A stretch of 35,414 bases of DNA from Spirulinaceae cyanobacterium SM2_1_0 (GCA_012031265.1 JAAUTY010000050.1:1-35414), one strand, 5' to 3'; numbered from the stretch's first letter, positions 24,056-33,370 are shown. A program made the numbers and translations. The notes: generated by a model from the letters alone, not told the origin.

Positions 24056-25783
24056 TTAATAGTAGTTCCCAACCTTGCGGTGATGAACGGCTGTCAGGGC
24101 GTCGGGCTTCGAGACGCGACCGTTGGTGACTTGGCTGTAGACAATCCAGTGATCATTGCATTCCATACGGCTGACCACCTCGCATTCCAGGTAAGCGAGG
24201 GCGGCGGCTAAAATCGGCGAGCCGTTATTCGCTTGGCGGATTTCGATGCCCGCAAAACGATCGGCACCGGGGGGAAAGCGCTTGAGAAAATGTTTCATTA
24301 ACGCTTGATAATTGCCTTCTTCAAGGACATTGAGCACAAACTGATCGCCCACCTGCATCAGCGACTCAATCGCCCGATCTTTTGCGACAGCAATGCTGAC
24401 TCCCAGGGGTTCAAAGCTCGCCTGACTGACCCAAGAAGCCAGCATCGCCCCTTTGAGTTCACCTTGCTGGGCGGTGATGATGTAGAGACCGCCACTGATC
24501 CGCCCGATCGCCTTGTCCAAGTCGCTATCCATCGACTTGCGTTGCTTGATCGTTTCTTTGCGACTTAGGGCTTGGCCGAGGTCGGTTCCGGCTTCTTCGC
24601 AGAGTTGGTAGGTATTGTCGTGGGGGGTTTCTTTGATGCGGATGCTCGGGAAAGCCTGGGTGACACCCAGATTGCGGAACTGCGTCAATTGCGGATCAAT
24701 CGGCTCGTCATCACCACCGTAGGACTCAAAGAAACCTACAAACTGTTTGTCGTTGGCGGAAGCAAGGACGGTCGCTAGGGCTGTGCTTGCTTCCTGGGCG
24801 CGATCGCCCGTCGCGGGTGGCATCCCGATCACCAACGCCGAGGCGTGTTCGACCAGTTCGCGCAGATCCTGGAGATCGCTGCCGACGAGATCCATCATCT
24901 CAACTTCGATGCCAGCCTTGGTGACGCCCCGGGCGATCGCCTGCGAGAGGCGATCACTGTAGCCGTAGCCAGAGACGTAGAAAACCGCAACCAGGCGATC
25001 ACCCTTCGTCTGATCTTGACTCCAGGTGCGGTAGCGCTCGATTAGTTCATGGGCATTGTGGCGCAGTAGCGGGCCGTGACCATTGGCAACCGCCTGCACT
25101 TCGCCCAGTTGACCCATCCGCTTGAGTGCCGAAAGTACCGAACGCGCATTCGGCCCCATCAGGCAGTCGTAATAGAAGCGATAGTCAGGTTCGATCGCAG
25201 CTAAATCCTCATCCCAGAGGGCGTCGGAGCAATAGTGCATTCCGAAAACATCGCAGGTGAAGAGAGTCTGCGTGCCCCAATCGTAGGTGAGAATCGTGTC
25301 CGGCCAGTGTAAATTTGGGGCGTTGACAAATTCCAAAACGTGTCCCTGACCGAGATCGAGTTGGTCGCCATTTTTCACAATCTGACGCTCAAAAGGTTGG
25401 TGGACAAAGCCTTCGAGAAACTGGATCGCGACTTTAGAACCCACAACAACTGTTTGGGGGGCCAGTTGTAGCACCTCGCGCACGAGACCGCTGTGGTCGG
25501 GTTCGGTGTGGCTAATGATTAGATAATCAATCGTGGTCGGATCGATCAGGCCCTTGAGGACATCCAGATAGCGGTGGCGGAATTTTTCGTGAGCGGTATC
25601 GACGAGTGCGACCTGGTCACCCCGAATCAGGAAGGAGTTGTAAGTTGTGCCATTCTGAAGACCAAATTCGATATCGAAGCGATCGCGATCCCAATCCAGG
25701 GCACGAATCGCGGTAGTATCGGCGGCAATTGCGCCGGTTTGAGTGGTCAATCGTTTCTGCTTTGGTTCGGCTACTGCTACCAT
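24056..25783 (-). CDS. flv3: A-type flavodiiron protein Flv3
   Basis: The 575-residue protein is the canonical partner of Flv1. The diiron-site residues are all present: His92, Glu94, Asp96 and His97 in SHTEPDHSG, His159 in NLHWPD, Asp178 in TCDVFG and His236 in NGHGP. A flavodoxin-like FMN domain follows (about 255-400, VAVFYVSGYGYSDRLSQAIA), then the cyanobacteria-specific flavin-reductase domain (about 430-575). The N-terminal stretch KRLTTQTGAIA...ALDWDRDRFDIEFGLQNGTT closely fits Synechocystis Flv3 as I recall it. It takes electrons after photosystem I to reduce O2 to water. The ATG at 25783 has AGGAGG seven bases upstream; the frame extension to 25813 is rejected. Confidence 0.94.
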   Translation of the reverse strand: MVAVAEPKQKRLTTQTGAIAADTTAIRALDWDRDRFDIEFGLQNGTTYNSFLIRGDQVALVDTAHEKFRHRYLDVLKGLIDPTTIDYLIISHTEPDHSGLVREVLQLAPQTVVVGSKVAIQFLEGFVHQPFERQIVKNGDQLDLGQGHVLEFVNAPNLHWPDTILTYDWGTQTLFTCDVFGMHYCSDALWDEDLAAIEPDYRFYYDCLMGPNARSVLSALKRMGQLGEVQAVANGHGPLLRHNAHELIERYRTWSQDQTKGDRLVAVFYVSGYGYSDRLSQAIARGVTKAGIEVEMMDLVGSDLQDLRELVEHASALVIGMPPATGDRAQEASTALATVLASANDKQFVGFFESYGGDDEPIDPQLTQFRNLGVTQAFPSIRIKETPHDNTYQLCEEAGTDLGQALSRKETIKQRKSMDSDLDKAIGRISGGLYIITAQQGELKGAMLASWVSQASFEPLGVSIAVAKDRAIESLMQVGDQFVLNVLEEGNYQALMKHFLKRFPPGADRFAGIEIRQANNGSPILAAALAYLECEVVSRMECNDHWIVYSQVTNGRVSKPDALTAVHHRKVGNYY

Positions 25784-25914
25784 CTGCCGCCTCCTGACCG
25801 CGCGGGCCTGCAAATTCTGTGGCTTGCTTTACATTGTGACACGCAATCTTTATGAATTTTGATTAAGAAACTTATGCAACGGTTGAGGATTGCTAAACAA
25901 AACCAATTAGTTAG

Positions 25915-26685
25915 ATGACGGCTCGATTTGAGGCTGAACCTTGGCTGGCGGTGATGATTGGTAATTCACGCTGGCATTGTGCGGCCTTCGCAGGCACACG
26001 ATTGCTGACTACTTGGGAACGACCCCAGCGGACAGAGTGGGTTGGCGATCGCCTGCCGGCCGATCTCCGCCTTGCGAGCTGGCGCGACCACCGCGAAGCC
26101 CCTCCGGTCTACCTCGGCTCGGTGGTTCCTGCTCAGACTGCTCTTTGGCAGACTTACCCCAATCTAACGGCGTTAACTTTGGCGGACATTCCACTTGGCC
26201 AAAGCTATCCCGGTTTGGGAATTGATCGCGCTCTGGCACTCTACGGAGCCGGTCAAATTCACGGTTGGCCGGTGTTGGTGATTGATGCAGGGACAGCTCT
26301 CACGTTTACGGGTGGCGATCGCGGGGGCAATCTGGTCGGAGGGGCAATTTTGCCGGGTCTGGGCTTGCAACTGCGATCGCTGGCGCAAGAAACAGCCGCT
26401 TTAGGCGCGATCGCTCTGCCTAAAGATCTCCCCTCACTCTGGTCTCAAGAAACAGGGGCAGCGATCGCAGCGGGGACAGTCCATGGTCTCCTCGCGACGA
26501 TCATGCTATTTCTGACCGATTGGTGGCGACAGTTTCCAGGTAGTCCAGTGATCCTGACCGGTGGCGATGCGCCCCAGCTTGCGGATTACCTGGGTCAGGC
26601 CGATGCCGACCTCGCTTCACGCCTGCGAGTCGATCCGCTTTTGGTGTTTCGGGGTATGCAACAAATCCGGGCGCGGCGGGTTTGA
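25915..26685 (+). CDS. coaX: Type III pantothenate kinase
   Basis: The 256-residue protein is a CoaX-type pantothenate kinase (ASKHA fold), the first step of coenzyme A synthesis in the cytoplasm. The N-terminal phosphate-binding loop reads VMIGNSRWH (13-21); Met14 stands where most CoaX proteins have Asp in DxGNT, and an IGNSRLHW-like form is, as far as I recall, usual in cyanobacteria. The GIDRA motif with catalytic Asp104 and the DAGTALT loop (124-130) are intact, as is the later LTGGDA adenine-side motif. It is divergent from flv3 with 131 bases between, which must hold both promoters. A repeat remnant follows the gene. Confidence 0.9.
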   Translation: MTARFEAEPWLAVMIGNSRWHCAAFAGTRLLTTWERPQRTEWVGDRLPADLRLASWRDHREAPPVYLGSVVPAQTALWQTYPNLTALTLADIPLGQSYPGLGIDRALALYGAGQIHGWPVLVIDAGTALTFTGGDRGGNLVGGAILPGLGLQLRSLAQETAALGAIALPKDLPSLWSQETGAAIAAGTVHGLLATIMLFLTDWWRQFPGSPVILTGGDAPQLADYLGQADADLASRLRVDPLLVFRGMQQIRARRV

Positions 26686-26731
26686 GATGATGCCGCTAGG
26701 CGAAAAAGTCCGGATTCAGCATCTAGAAGTC

Positions 26732-26785
26732 ATACCCAGTTCGTATTTTTTGCCCCAAAAATAAATACACGGTTTTGACTGGGTT
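26732..26785 (+). repeat. Dispersed inverted-end repeat family, copy 3 (internally deleted)
   Basis: ATACCCAGTTCGTATTTTTT, then GCCCCA and an AATAAATACACGG stretch, align with the first 42 bases of the copy at 20213-20317. The hairpin and right half are missing. The remnant ends with ACTGGGT (26778-26784), the inverted complement of ACCCAGT (26734-26740), so inverted ends are retained. It lies between convergent coaX and the M23 peptidase gene. Confidence 0.55.
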
Positions 26786-26808
26786 CTCGACTAAATGGCT
26801 GAGGTCTC

Positions 26809-28056
26809 CTAACCCCGGAGGCTCAAATCCTGGCGGCGATCGCGCACGGTGAGATACTTCAGCGGGTTGACGGGTTTGCCTGCGTGGCGAATCTCAAAAT
26901 GGAGGTGTGGTCCGGTCGAGAGGCCGCTTGAGCCTAGTTCGGCGATCGTGACCCCACGCTCTACGGGCTGCCCTTCAGTGACCAGTGTCTTGCTGTTATG
27001 GCCGTAGAGGGTGGAAACTCCCTCGCCGTGGTCAATAATCACAGTCTTGCCGTAGCCGCCATACCAACCGGCGAAAATGACCACACCGGTATCAGCAGCG
27101 AAAATTGGGCTGCCGACCTCACCCGCGAAATCGATACCGCCGTGAAAACGCCGCCCACCTAGCTTTGGATGCCAGCGCCAACCGAAGCCACTCGAAAGGC
27201 GACCGCCATGAGGAGTCAGGTAGCGACGGGTTCCCCCAAGCGATCGCCGTCCGCCTGCCGCAACCCGTGTCTGGATCAGATCGCGAATGCCTTCAGAATC
27301 TTTCGCGAGCCGCAACTGCGCGGCCGCCAGGGTTTCACGGTCGGCATTGAGCCGATTGATTAAATCTTGCTGTACGGTTAGCTGCGCTTCAAAATCGGCT
27401 TTTTGAGCCAGGATTTGCTGTTGGAGTAACGCAATCTCATTTTTCTGCTCCTCAATGGTAATTTTCTCAGCCTTCAACTTCACAGCCGTTTGTTGTAAGC
27501 CAAGCAGACGTTGGCGGTCAACTGCGTAGACCTGTTTGAGGCGGGCGCGGCGGTCGAATAGCTCGCTGAGATTCTGGCTGCGGAGCAGGACACTCCAGCC
27601 TTGGTTCGCAAAGGACTGTTGTTGTAAAAATCGCAGGCGAGCAACGGCGGCGTCGAGCTGCGGTGCGTAAGTTTGGCGCTCACGGGCGAGTTGTTGTTCC
27701 AGTTTGGCCAACTCTTGATTGGCGGTCTTCAGCTCGTCTTCAAAATAATTGAGCTGCAAGTCCATCACCTGCACGTCGTGGCGGAGACCGCGCAGGTAAC
27801 CGTCTGCTGCCTGTTCGACGGCACTGAGGCGATCGCTCTCTTGATCGCTCTGCCACTGCTCGCGCTCAATGTCTTGTTGCCAGCCCTCCAGCAGCTCTAC
27901 GCCCATGGATGGTTCTGGTGGGGTGGGGGTTTGGGCGATCGCCCACCCCGCCCCACTCAGTAGGCAGATCGTTATGATGATCGCGCTGCACCAAGCTTGC
28001 CAGCGTCCTTGTCCCGCTCGCTCTCGTGGTCGCCGACTGTAGGAATAATGCGACAT
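26809..28056 (-). CDS. M23-family peptidase with coiled coil (EnvC/NlpD-like)
   Basis: The 415-residue exported protein has an N-terminal signal peptide (hydrophobic core CSAIIITICLLSGAGWAIA, cleavage after AIA) and a long coiled coil over about residues 55-250 (repeated EL/QL heptads). A C-terminal LytM/M23 domain follows, with an intact zinc site: HGGIDF for the first His and Asp, YGHNSK, and HLHFE for the last His. Intact ligands suggest a true cell-wall endopeptidase rather than an activator like EnvC, whose site is degenerate. It likely acts in the periplasm in septal or general wall remodelling. The ATG at 28056 was chosen over a TTG six bases upstream. It is divergent from the lipoprotein gene. 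Confidence 0.88.
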   Translation of the reverse strand: MSHYSYSRRPRERAGQGRWQAWCSAIIITICLLSGAGWAIAQTPTPPEPSMGVELLEGWQQDIEREQWQSDQESDRLSAVEQAADGYLRGLRHDVQVMDLQLNYFEDELKTANQELAKLEQQLARERQTYAPQLDAAVARLRFLQQQSFANQGWSVLLRSQNLSELFDRRARLKQVYAVDRQRLLGLQQTAVKLKAEKITIEEQKNEIALLQQQILAQKADFEAQLTVQQDLINRLNADRETLAAAQLRLAKDSEGIRDLIQTRVAAGGRRSLGGTRRYLTPHGGRLSSGFGWRWHPKLGGRRFHGGIDFAGEVGSPIFAADTGVVIFAGWYGGYGKTVIIDHGEGVSTLYGHNSKTLVTEGQPVERGVTIAELGSSGLSTGPHLHFEIRHAGKPVNPLKYLTVRDRRQDLSLRG

Positions 28057-28167
28057 CCGCAACTTGCTGACTGTCTTGGTCGCTCGAACTGCTGCCCGTT
28101 ATCTAAGTCTGTCCCTGACTGACCCCCAATTATACTGGGGAGGTTGCTGCTGTTGATTGGCGGGTCT

Positions 28168-30159
28168 ATGTCTGCTCTGCATCATCGCACCTTCGCGGCG
28201 GGTTTGTCGCTGGTTTTGCTGGGTTGTAGTGCCCCAGTCGGACTCGAGTCGCCGACGGCTCGCCTCGCCACCCCGGCGATCGCCCAGAGTCCGCGCCCCG
28301 AACCGCTGCCGGATGCCAGCAACTGGTTGGCGGTCACGCTTCCCCCCGATGATCCGGCGCTGAGCAATGCTTGGCCACCGGCGCTCGAAGCGGAATTTCG
28401 CCAGCGAGCGGAGCAGGCGATCGCCCACTACGCCGACACAGACTACGGCAATACCCATAGCGAGAATGAGAAGCGGTCTTATGCGATCGCCATGCTGGAT
28501 TTTTTGGCGGGGAATCGCGATCGCGCCCTCAACTTTCTGCAAGCCGAGGATGTAGAGGCGGAGGTTCACGCCCATACCGAGGGCATCGACTACTACTACT
28601 CGTTCACCCTGAAACATCAGATCCGCAAATATTTCCTCCTCGGTGCGGAACTTGACCCCGACTACCGCCAGCGGATGTATGCCGGAGCCAAGGCTTGGAC
28701 GGCGGAAGATCCCAATCGTCGCCCACATCCGGTCTATGGCATGGGGGACGGTAGCGGTAGCGACTGGGATATTCGGCGGCGCGGTCGCTGGGTGGATTCG
28801 CGCAACACGGATAACCTACGGGCGATGCGCGAGGTGGCGGTCTACCTGATGGCTGAGGAAACTGGCAACGAGGCAACACGGCAACTCTACAAACAAAAGC
28901 TCCAGCGCTATGTTTGGGCGCTCTACCACATCGGCATGGGGGAGTGGGATTCGGAGACCTATCACGGTCACACTTTTGCACCCTATTTGAATCTCTACGA
29001 TTTTGCGCGCGATCCCGAGGTGAAAGCGATCGCCAAAGCCGCCCTCGATTGGCTCTCGGTTTCAGCCGCTGTGAAGTACTATCGCGGTGGCTGGGCAGGC
29101 CCGGTCAAGCGCGACAAGGGCAGCAGTAATGTGGTTTACGGTGCGCCCGCCGCCCGCTTCTTCTGGCTCTACTTTGGCGACACGGTGCAGCCGAATCCGC
29201 GCCCGGAGCGCGATGTTCTGCACGCGATCACCAGTCGCTACCGTCCGCCGTTAGCCGCTGTCGCTCTCGCCCGTCGCCAATTTGAACGCCCGGTAGAGAT
29301 CCTGGCGACGAAGCCGGTGTATGAAAACTGGAAGCCCGATGCGGATGAGCAGCCGGGGTATTGGGAAACACAGTATTTTGGGCAGACCTATCAACTGGGC
29401 AGTGTCGCCAGCCCGCGTCCGGATGGCGATGTTGGGCCATTCAAGCTGTTGGCGACGAATACGGCGCGCGGCGTGGACTATTTCATCGCCAATACCGGCG
29501 AGCCGCTCAATTCGCGTGGCAAGCATCCGGGCGACCAGATCGGGCAGTTTGAGAATTTAGCCATTTGGCTGCGCCCCGGTGATGGTCGCCTGTTCGGCTT
29601 CCAGATTCCCCAGACAGCCGTAGCCGAGATCGTCGATGGCATCTGGTTCTTTCGTCTCGAACAGACCTGGTTAGCGGTGCGCCCGATCAATTTGGCTGCT
29701 TATCAGTCGGTGCCTTGGCCCGACCATGGCTATGCGCGAGGCTACGAGGCCGAGCAGGCTTTGCAGGCGGCGATGACGGCAGGGAGCTATGCTGGTTTCG
29801 CGCTCGAAGTCGGTGAACCGGCAACCCATGAGACCTATGAGAACTTTAAGCGTCAGGTTCGACGCGCGGGGGCGCTGGATCTGAGTCAACTGGCGGCCGG
29901 GACGGTGACGCTGCGCGGCAGCCAGGGCGATCGCCTGATGCTGACTCACAACTCCAGTAATCACTTGCCCAGCCTGGAACGCAATGGGGTGCGGTTTGAT
30001 TGGCGATCGCACTTCGCACTCTACGATTCGGTGCCGGGGCGGCTGCCAGTCTCGCTCGGTTGGCGCACGGGCAGTCTGCGCGTGGAGGCCGGGGGTGACG
30101 TCTTTACAACTAGCGTTGATCGCGAGGGACAGGTGCGAGACTCTGGTTCAGCCGATTGA
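28168..30159 (+). CDS. Lipoprotein resembling (alpha/alpha)-toroid polysaccharide lyases
   Basis: The 663-residue protein has a clear lipoprotein signal: a short basic N-terminus, hydrophobic core and lipobox LLGC with Cys20, so it should be membrane-anchored and extracytoplasmic. The N-terminal two thirds are helical, with segments such as NTDNLRAMREVAVYLMAEET, GMGEWDSETYHGHTFAPYLN and AKAALDWLSVSAAVKYYRGG, reminiscent of heparinase II/alginate lyase-type toroids. The last third is beta-rich. The Trp-Asp-Ser-Glu-Thr-Tyr-His run sits where such proteins have a catalytic-side conserved motif. I cannot name the family or substrate; a role in trimming or binding the cell's own polysaccharide is inferred. 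The ATG at 28168 is preferred to a TTG at 28144 because it gives the lipoprotein signal and has GGCGGG upstream. Confidence 0.65.
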   Translation: MSALHHRTFAAGLSLVLLGCSAPVGLESPTARLATPAIAQSPRPEPLPDASNWLAVTLPPDDPALSNAWPPALEAEFRQRAEQAIAHYADTDYGNTHSENEKRSYAIAMLDFLAGNRDRALNFLQAEDVEAEVHAHTEGIDYYYSFTLKHQIRKYFLLGAELDPDYRQRMYAGAKAWTAEDPNRRPHPVYGMGDGSGSDWDIRRRGRWVDSRNTDNLRAMREVAVYLMAEETGNEATRQLYKQKLQRYVWALYHIGMGEWDSETYHGHTFAPYLNLYDFARDPEVKAIAKAALDWLSVSAAVKYYRGGWAGPVKRDKGSSNVVYGAPAARFFWLYFGDTVQPNPRPERDVLHAITSRYRPPLAAVALARRQFERPVEILATKPVYENWKPDADEQPGYWETQYFGQTYQLGSVASPRPDGDVGPFKLLATNTARGVDYFIANTGEPLNSRGKHPGDQIGQFENLAIWLRPGDGRLFGFQIPQTAVAEIVDGIWFFRLEQTWLAVRPINLAAYQSVPWPDHGYARGYEAEQALQAAMTAGSYAGFALEVGEPATHETYENFKRQVRRAGALDLSQLAAGTVTLRGSQGDRLMLTHNSSNHLPSLERNGVRFDWRSHFALYDSVPGRLPVSLGWRTGSLRVEAGGDVFTTSVDREGQVRDSGSAD

Positions 30160-30187
30160 TCTAGAGTTGGTTGCATTCGTCAACACT

Positions 30188-32803
30188 TTAGTCCGTCGTC
30201 AAGATCAATTGCTCCCGGTGGGCGTGGCGCAGTTCCAGGGATTGACCGGAAACTTCCGACAGCATGAAAATGAGGTGATCCGGTTGCAAGACCGTGCCGT
30301 CGTTGGTGCAACTGCCGATGTAGCGGATCTGGGCGAACTCCGGCGTCGATTGTACAAATTCGAGGCTGAAGAGGCGCTCACGCAGATTAATTTGCCGCTT
30401 CTTGCCCGATTTCGTTGTTTTTTCAAACCAAACTTCTTCACGAGCCAAGAGGCGATCGCACCAGTCCTGCCATTGCTCCCAACTGGCCGCCGCCGTGATT
30501 TCGAGTAAATATTCCGCCTGCCGCAAGCGCCGATTCGCCGCCAGCGAGTCTACGGGAATTTCGGTGATGTCGTAGATGGGAATATCGGCCGGTAAACAGG
30601 AGGTGAGGCGATCGCGCAACTCCGCCAATGCCATCACTTCCTTAAACTCAAAGTCAATAATCTCGCCGCTGCTGGTCATCCCCAGCGACAGAGCACTGGC
30701 GATCGAGATGCGGGGCATCGGGTGATAGCCGCCATTGAACGAGAGCGGCAGCGACGCCCGCCGCGCCACCCGCTCGAACAGGCGCACCATGTCCAGGTGA
30801 CCGAGCAGGCGCAGCTCGCCCTGCTTGCCGAAACGGATACGCCAGCGTTGGGCGCGGGTTTGGTCGGGTTGAAATTGACCCTGAAATTCTGGGATTGGCG
30901 GCGGCTCGAAGACAACATTGTGCCCAAAATCGACGCCACAGATGCCGCACTGGGAGCAACCCTCAAAGGCACAGTCCGGAACCGTTGCCGCTTCCAGCGC
31001 CCGTTGCAAGTCCGCCTTCAACCATTCTTTGTCAATGCCGGTATCGAGATGATCCCAGGGCAGCGGCGCATTCAACCGCTCGTCCCAACTGTAGCGGGGA
31101 CGTTTGCGATCGCTGTCGAGACGTTCATTTTGCGACTCCATGATGTTCCACTCACCGGCATCGATGCGGCGGTACATCCAGGTCAGATCAGAGTCGGCGA
31201 TCGCCTGCTCCCAGGCATCGAAGGCTTTTTCCAAACTCTCCCACCAAGCATCCATCCCCGCGCCCAGCTCCCAAGCGCGGCGGATAACCGGGCTGAGACG
31301 GCGATCGCCCCGACCGAGAAAGTCCTCCATCGCCGAGATGCGCGTGTCGGTGAAATTAGCCTTGACGCCGCGCAGCGTGCGGAGTTCAGCTTTGAGCAAC
31401 TCCTGCTTGCGCTGAAACTCTGAGGTCGAAACCGAGTGCCATTGGAAGGGAGTATGGGGCTTCGGCGTGAAGTTGGAGATCGTAACGTTGAAATTTAAGC
31501 GCTTGCGCCCCTGCACCGCACACTCGCGGCGCAGCCAGCGCAGGGTTTCCGCAATCCCCAGCACATCGGCATCGGTCTCTCCCGGCAAGCCGATCATGAA
31601 GTAAAGCTTGACCTTATCCCAGCCCTGCTCGACGGCGGTTTTGATGCCCCGCAGCAGCTCTTCGTTCGTTAAGCCCTTGTTGATCACATCCCGCATACGC
31701 TGCGTGCCTGCTTCTGGCGCGAAGGTAAGGCCGGTCTGGCGAGTGCCGCCAATGATATTGGCGATGTTTTCATCGAACCGATCGACCCGCTGGCTAGGCA
31801 ATGACAGGGCGATATTCTCGTCCTTGAGGCGATTTTTCACCTCCATACCGACGGCGGGCAGCGAGAGATAGTCGGAGCAACTAAGCGAGAGCAGGGAAAA
31901 TTCGTTGTAGCCGGTCTCGCGCATTCCTTTTTCAATTGCGTCCACCACCTTTTCCGGCTCGACATCGCGGGCCGGTCGGGTCAGCATTCCCGGTTGGCAG
32001 AAGCGGCAGCCGCGAGTGCAGCCGCGCCGAATTTCCACGGTCAAGCGATCGTGGACGGTTTCAATGAAGGGAACCAAGCCGATGGAATACTCCGGCATCG
32101 GCGGCGCGACACGGCGCAGGATGCGAGCCGGGACATCGGGGCGGTTGGGCTTGACCGAGCCGTCTTCAGTTAAATCATAGAAGCGCGGCACATAGACGCC
32201 GGGGACTTGGGCAAGATCCAGGAGTAAATCTTCTCGCGACAAGCCCGCCGCTTTGCCTTCGGCGATCACCAAGCCGATTTCGGGCAACAATTCCTCGCCA
32301 TCTCCGAGGGCGATGAAGTCGAAGAAGTCGGCGTAGGGTTCTGGATTGGAAGTGGCGGTCTGACCACCCGCGAAGATCAGCGGTGCGTCTGTCTCGGCTC
32401 GTTCCGGCCAGGTGAGCGGAATCCCGGCGAGGTCGAGCATTTCCAAAATATTCGTCGCGCCCAGCTCGTAGCTGAGGCTGAAGCCGAGGAGGTCGAAGTC
32501 GCTGAGGGGGCGGCGGGCTTCCAGAGCGAAGAGGGGGGTTTGGGTTTCCCGTAGCTTTGCGGCGAGGTCGGGGGCGGGGAGGTAGGCGCGATCGCACAGT
32601 TGCTGCGGTTGGGCATTGAGCACGTTGTAGAGGATGATGTGCCCCAGATTGGATGCGCCGACTTCGTAAACTTCCGGATAGGTCAGCACCCAGCGCACGC
32701 CAGCACTGTCCCAGGGCTTACGAACGGAGCCGAGTTCGTTACCGAGGTAGCGGGCCGGGCGGCTGATGTCGGGTGTGAGTAGGGTTTCGACCGCAATAGC
32801 CAA
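30188..32803 (-). CDS. B12-binding-type radical SAM protein fused to a DUF2344 domain (TIGR03960/TIGR03936 type)
   Basis: The 871-residue protein has three parts. A B12-binding-like N-terminal domain covers about 10-200 (YPEVYEVGASNLGHIILYNVL, then FAGGQTATSNPEPYADFFDF and ALGDGEELLPEI). A radical SAM domain has the Cx3Cx2C cluster motif in RRGCTRGCRFCQPG (Cys262, Cys266, Cys269). A C-terminal DUF2344 domain covers about 650-860 (WRIRFGKQGELRLLGHLDMV). An extra Cys-rich patch, CAFEGCSQCGICG, sits between the last two. This combination is the TIGR03960 plus TIGR03936 family found in many bacteria and all along cyanobacteria, often near ribonuclease E/G genes; its reaction is not established. 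It is complete, with ATG at 32803, and converges on the lipoprotein gene with a 28-base gap. Confidence 0.9.
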   Translation of the reverse strand: MAIAVETLLTPDISRPARYLGNELGSVRKPWDSAGVRWVLTYPEVYEVGASNLGHIILYNVLNAQPQQLCDRAYLPAPDLAAKLRETQTPLFALEARRPLSDFDLLGFSLSYELGATNILEMLDLAGIPLTWPERAETDAPLIFAGGQTATSNPEPYADFFDFIALGDGEELLPEIGLVIAEGKAAGLSREDLLLDLAQVPGVYVPRFYDLTEDGSVKPNRPDVPARILRRVAPPMPEYSIGLVPFIETVHDRLTVEIRRGCTRGCRFCQPGMLTRPARDVEPEKVVDAIEKGMRETGYNEFSLLSLSCSDYLSLPAVGMEVKNRLKDENIALSLPSQRVDRFDENIANIIGGTRQTGLTFAPEAGTQRMRDVINKGLTNEELLRGIKTAVEQGWDKVKLYFMIGLPGETDADVLGIAETLRWLRRECAVQGRKRLNFNVTISNFTPKPHTPFQWHSVSTSEFQRKQELLKAELRTLRGVKANFTDTRISAMEDFLGRGDRRLSPVIRRAWELGAGMDAWWESLEKAFDAWEQAIADSDLTWMYRRIDAGEWNIMESQNERLDSDRKRPRYSWDERLNAPLPWDHLDTGIDKEWLKADLQRALEAATVPDCAFEGCSQCGICGVDFGHNVVFEPPPIPEFQGQFQPDQTRAQRWRIRFGKQGELRLLGHLDMVRLFERVARRASLPLSFNGGYHPMPRISIASALSLGMTSSGEIIDFEFKEVMALAELRDRLTSCLPADIPIYDITEIPVDSLAANRRLRQAEYLLEITAAASWEQWQDWCDRLLAREEVWFEKTTKSGKKRQINLRERLFSLEFVQSTPEFAQIRYIGSCTNDGTVLQPDHLIFMLSEVSGQSLELRHAHREQLILTTD

Positions 32804-33078
32804 GGTAGACAGCTCCTGAATTCAATCGCGCCCTCTACTATAACGAATTGTTTCTGGGGTCGGGGTTGATGTGGCGGAATCACCGACCAATCAATCGTTG
32901 CAGCTCACTGTGGGCAGAAAGTGGATTTTGCTTTATTCCTAGCGTTGAGCAAGCGGCCGTGCTCGGCGAGCCAACCGTAGCGGGACAACGCCATCCCGAA
33001 CGACCTGTTCGCCAAGCCACCCTAAAGTTACGCGCCCTCAACATCACCCTGGAAGTGCCTCGCAACCAGCCAGCACGG
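32804..33078. other. Junction between host-like DNA and the cassette region
   Basis: This 275-base stretch separates the radical SAM gene from the truncated ATPase. It holds the promoter of the former. Short open frames exist on both strands (for example plus 32848-33153), but none resembles a known protein and none has a good ribosome binding site. No attC-like palindrome was found here. It may contain worn remnants of lost genes. Confidence 0.35.
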
Positions 33079-33345
33079 TCACAATTGACACCGGTTAATC
33101 TCAACTTCATCCTTGCCCAAGATGTAGACGCGCAGCGGCTTCTCCCAGCTTGAGAGAGGGATTGAGGGTGTTGGCGGAGCCTGCTCCACAAGAATGCAGA
33201 GTTTCCAAACTGGGATGCTCCCATTGGAAACTGTTGACTTGCCGGTGCCGTTCAGGCCGTAGACAACATTTATCTTCTTATCTGTTGCCAGCGAAGTAGC
33301 ATGCTTAAAGCTCGCCACTGCGTCCATGTGAATTTCGGTGATCAC
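33079..33345 (-). pseudogene. Truncated AAA ATPase (RloC/AAA_13-like N-terminus)
   Basis: From a GTG at 33345 the first 40 or so residues read like the start of an AAA_13/RloC-type ATPase: IHMDAVASFKHATSLATDKK, then INVVYGLNGTGKSTVSN with a perfect Walker A. Directly after this, the expected continuation of the family (a FLYxP-type strand) is lost and an unrelated stretch runs to a stop at 33079, giving only 88 residues. Full members have 700 or more. The gene is therefore a 5' fragment. In its orientation it lies directly downstream of the attC-like site at 33371-33455, where the next cassette would start, so it may be a decayed cassette. Members of this group act in tRNA-cutting or other anti-phage defence. 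Confidence 0.6.
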
Positions 33346-33370
33346 CGATCGCTAGCTCCTACTCCAAAGC

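Noticed and set aside
21647-25783. Flv2/Flv4 pair instead of Flv1/Flv3
   Set aside because: The N-terminus of the canonical protein fits Flv3 closely, the other has the Flv1-type GHVNPNR site, and the membrane protein found between flv4 and flv2 is absent.
25784-25914. A specific NtcA or other regulator site in the flv3/coaX divergent region
   Set aside because: No match to GTAN8TAC or another defined operator could be made with confidence.
32848-33153. A 101-codon plus-strand gene next to the cassette region
   Set aside because: No family resemblance, no convincing start signal, and it overlaps the truncated ATPase fragment on the other strand.
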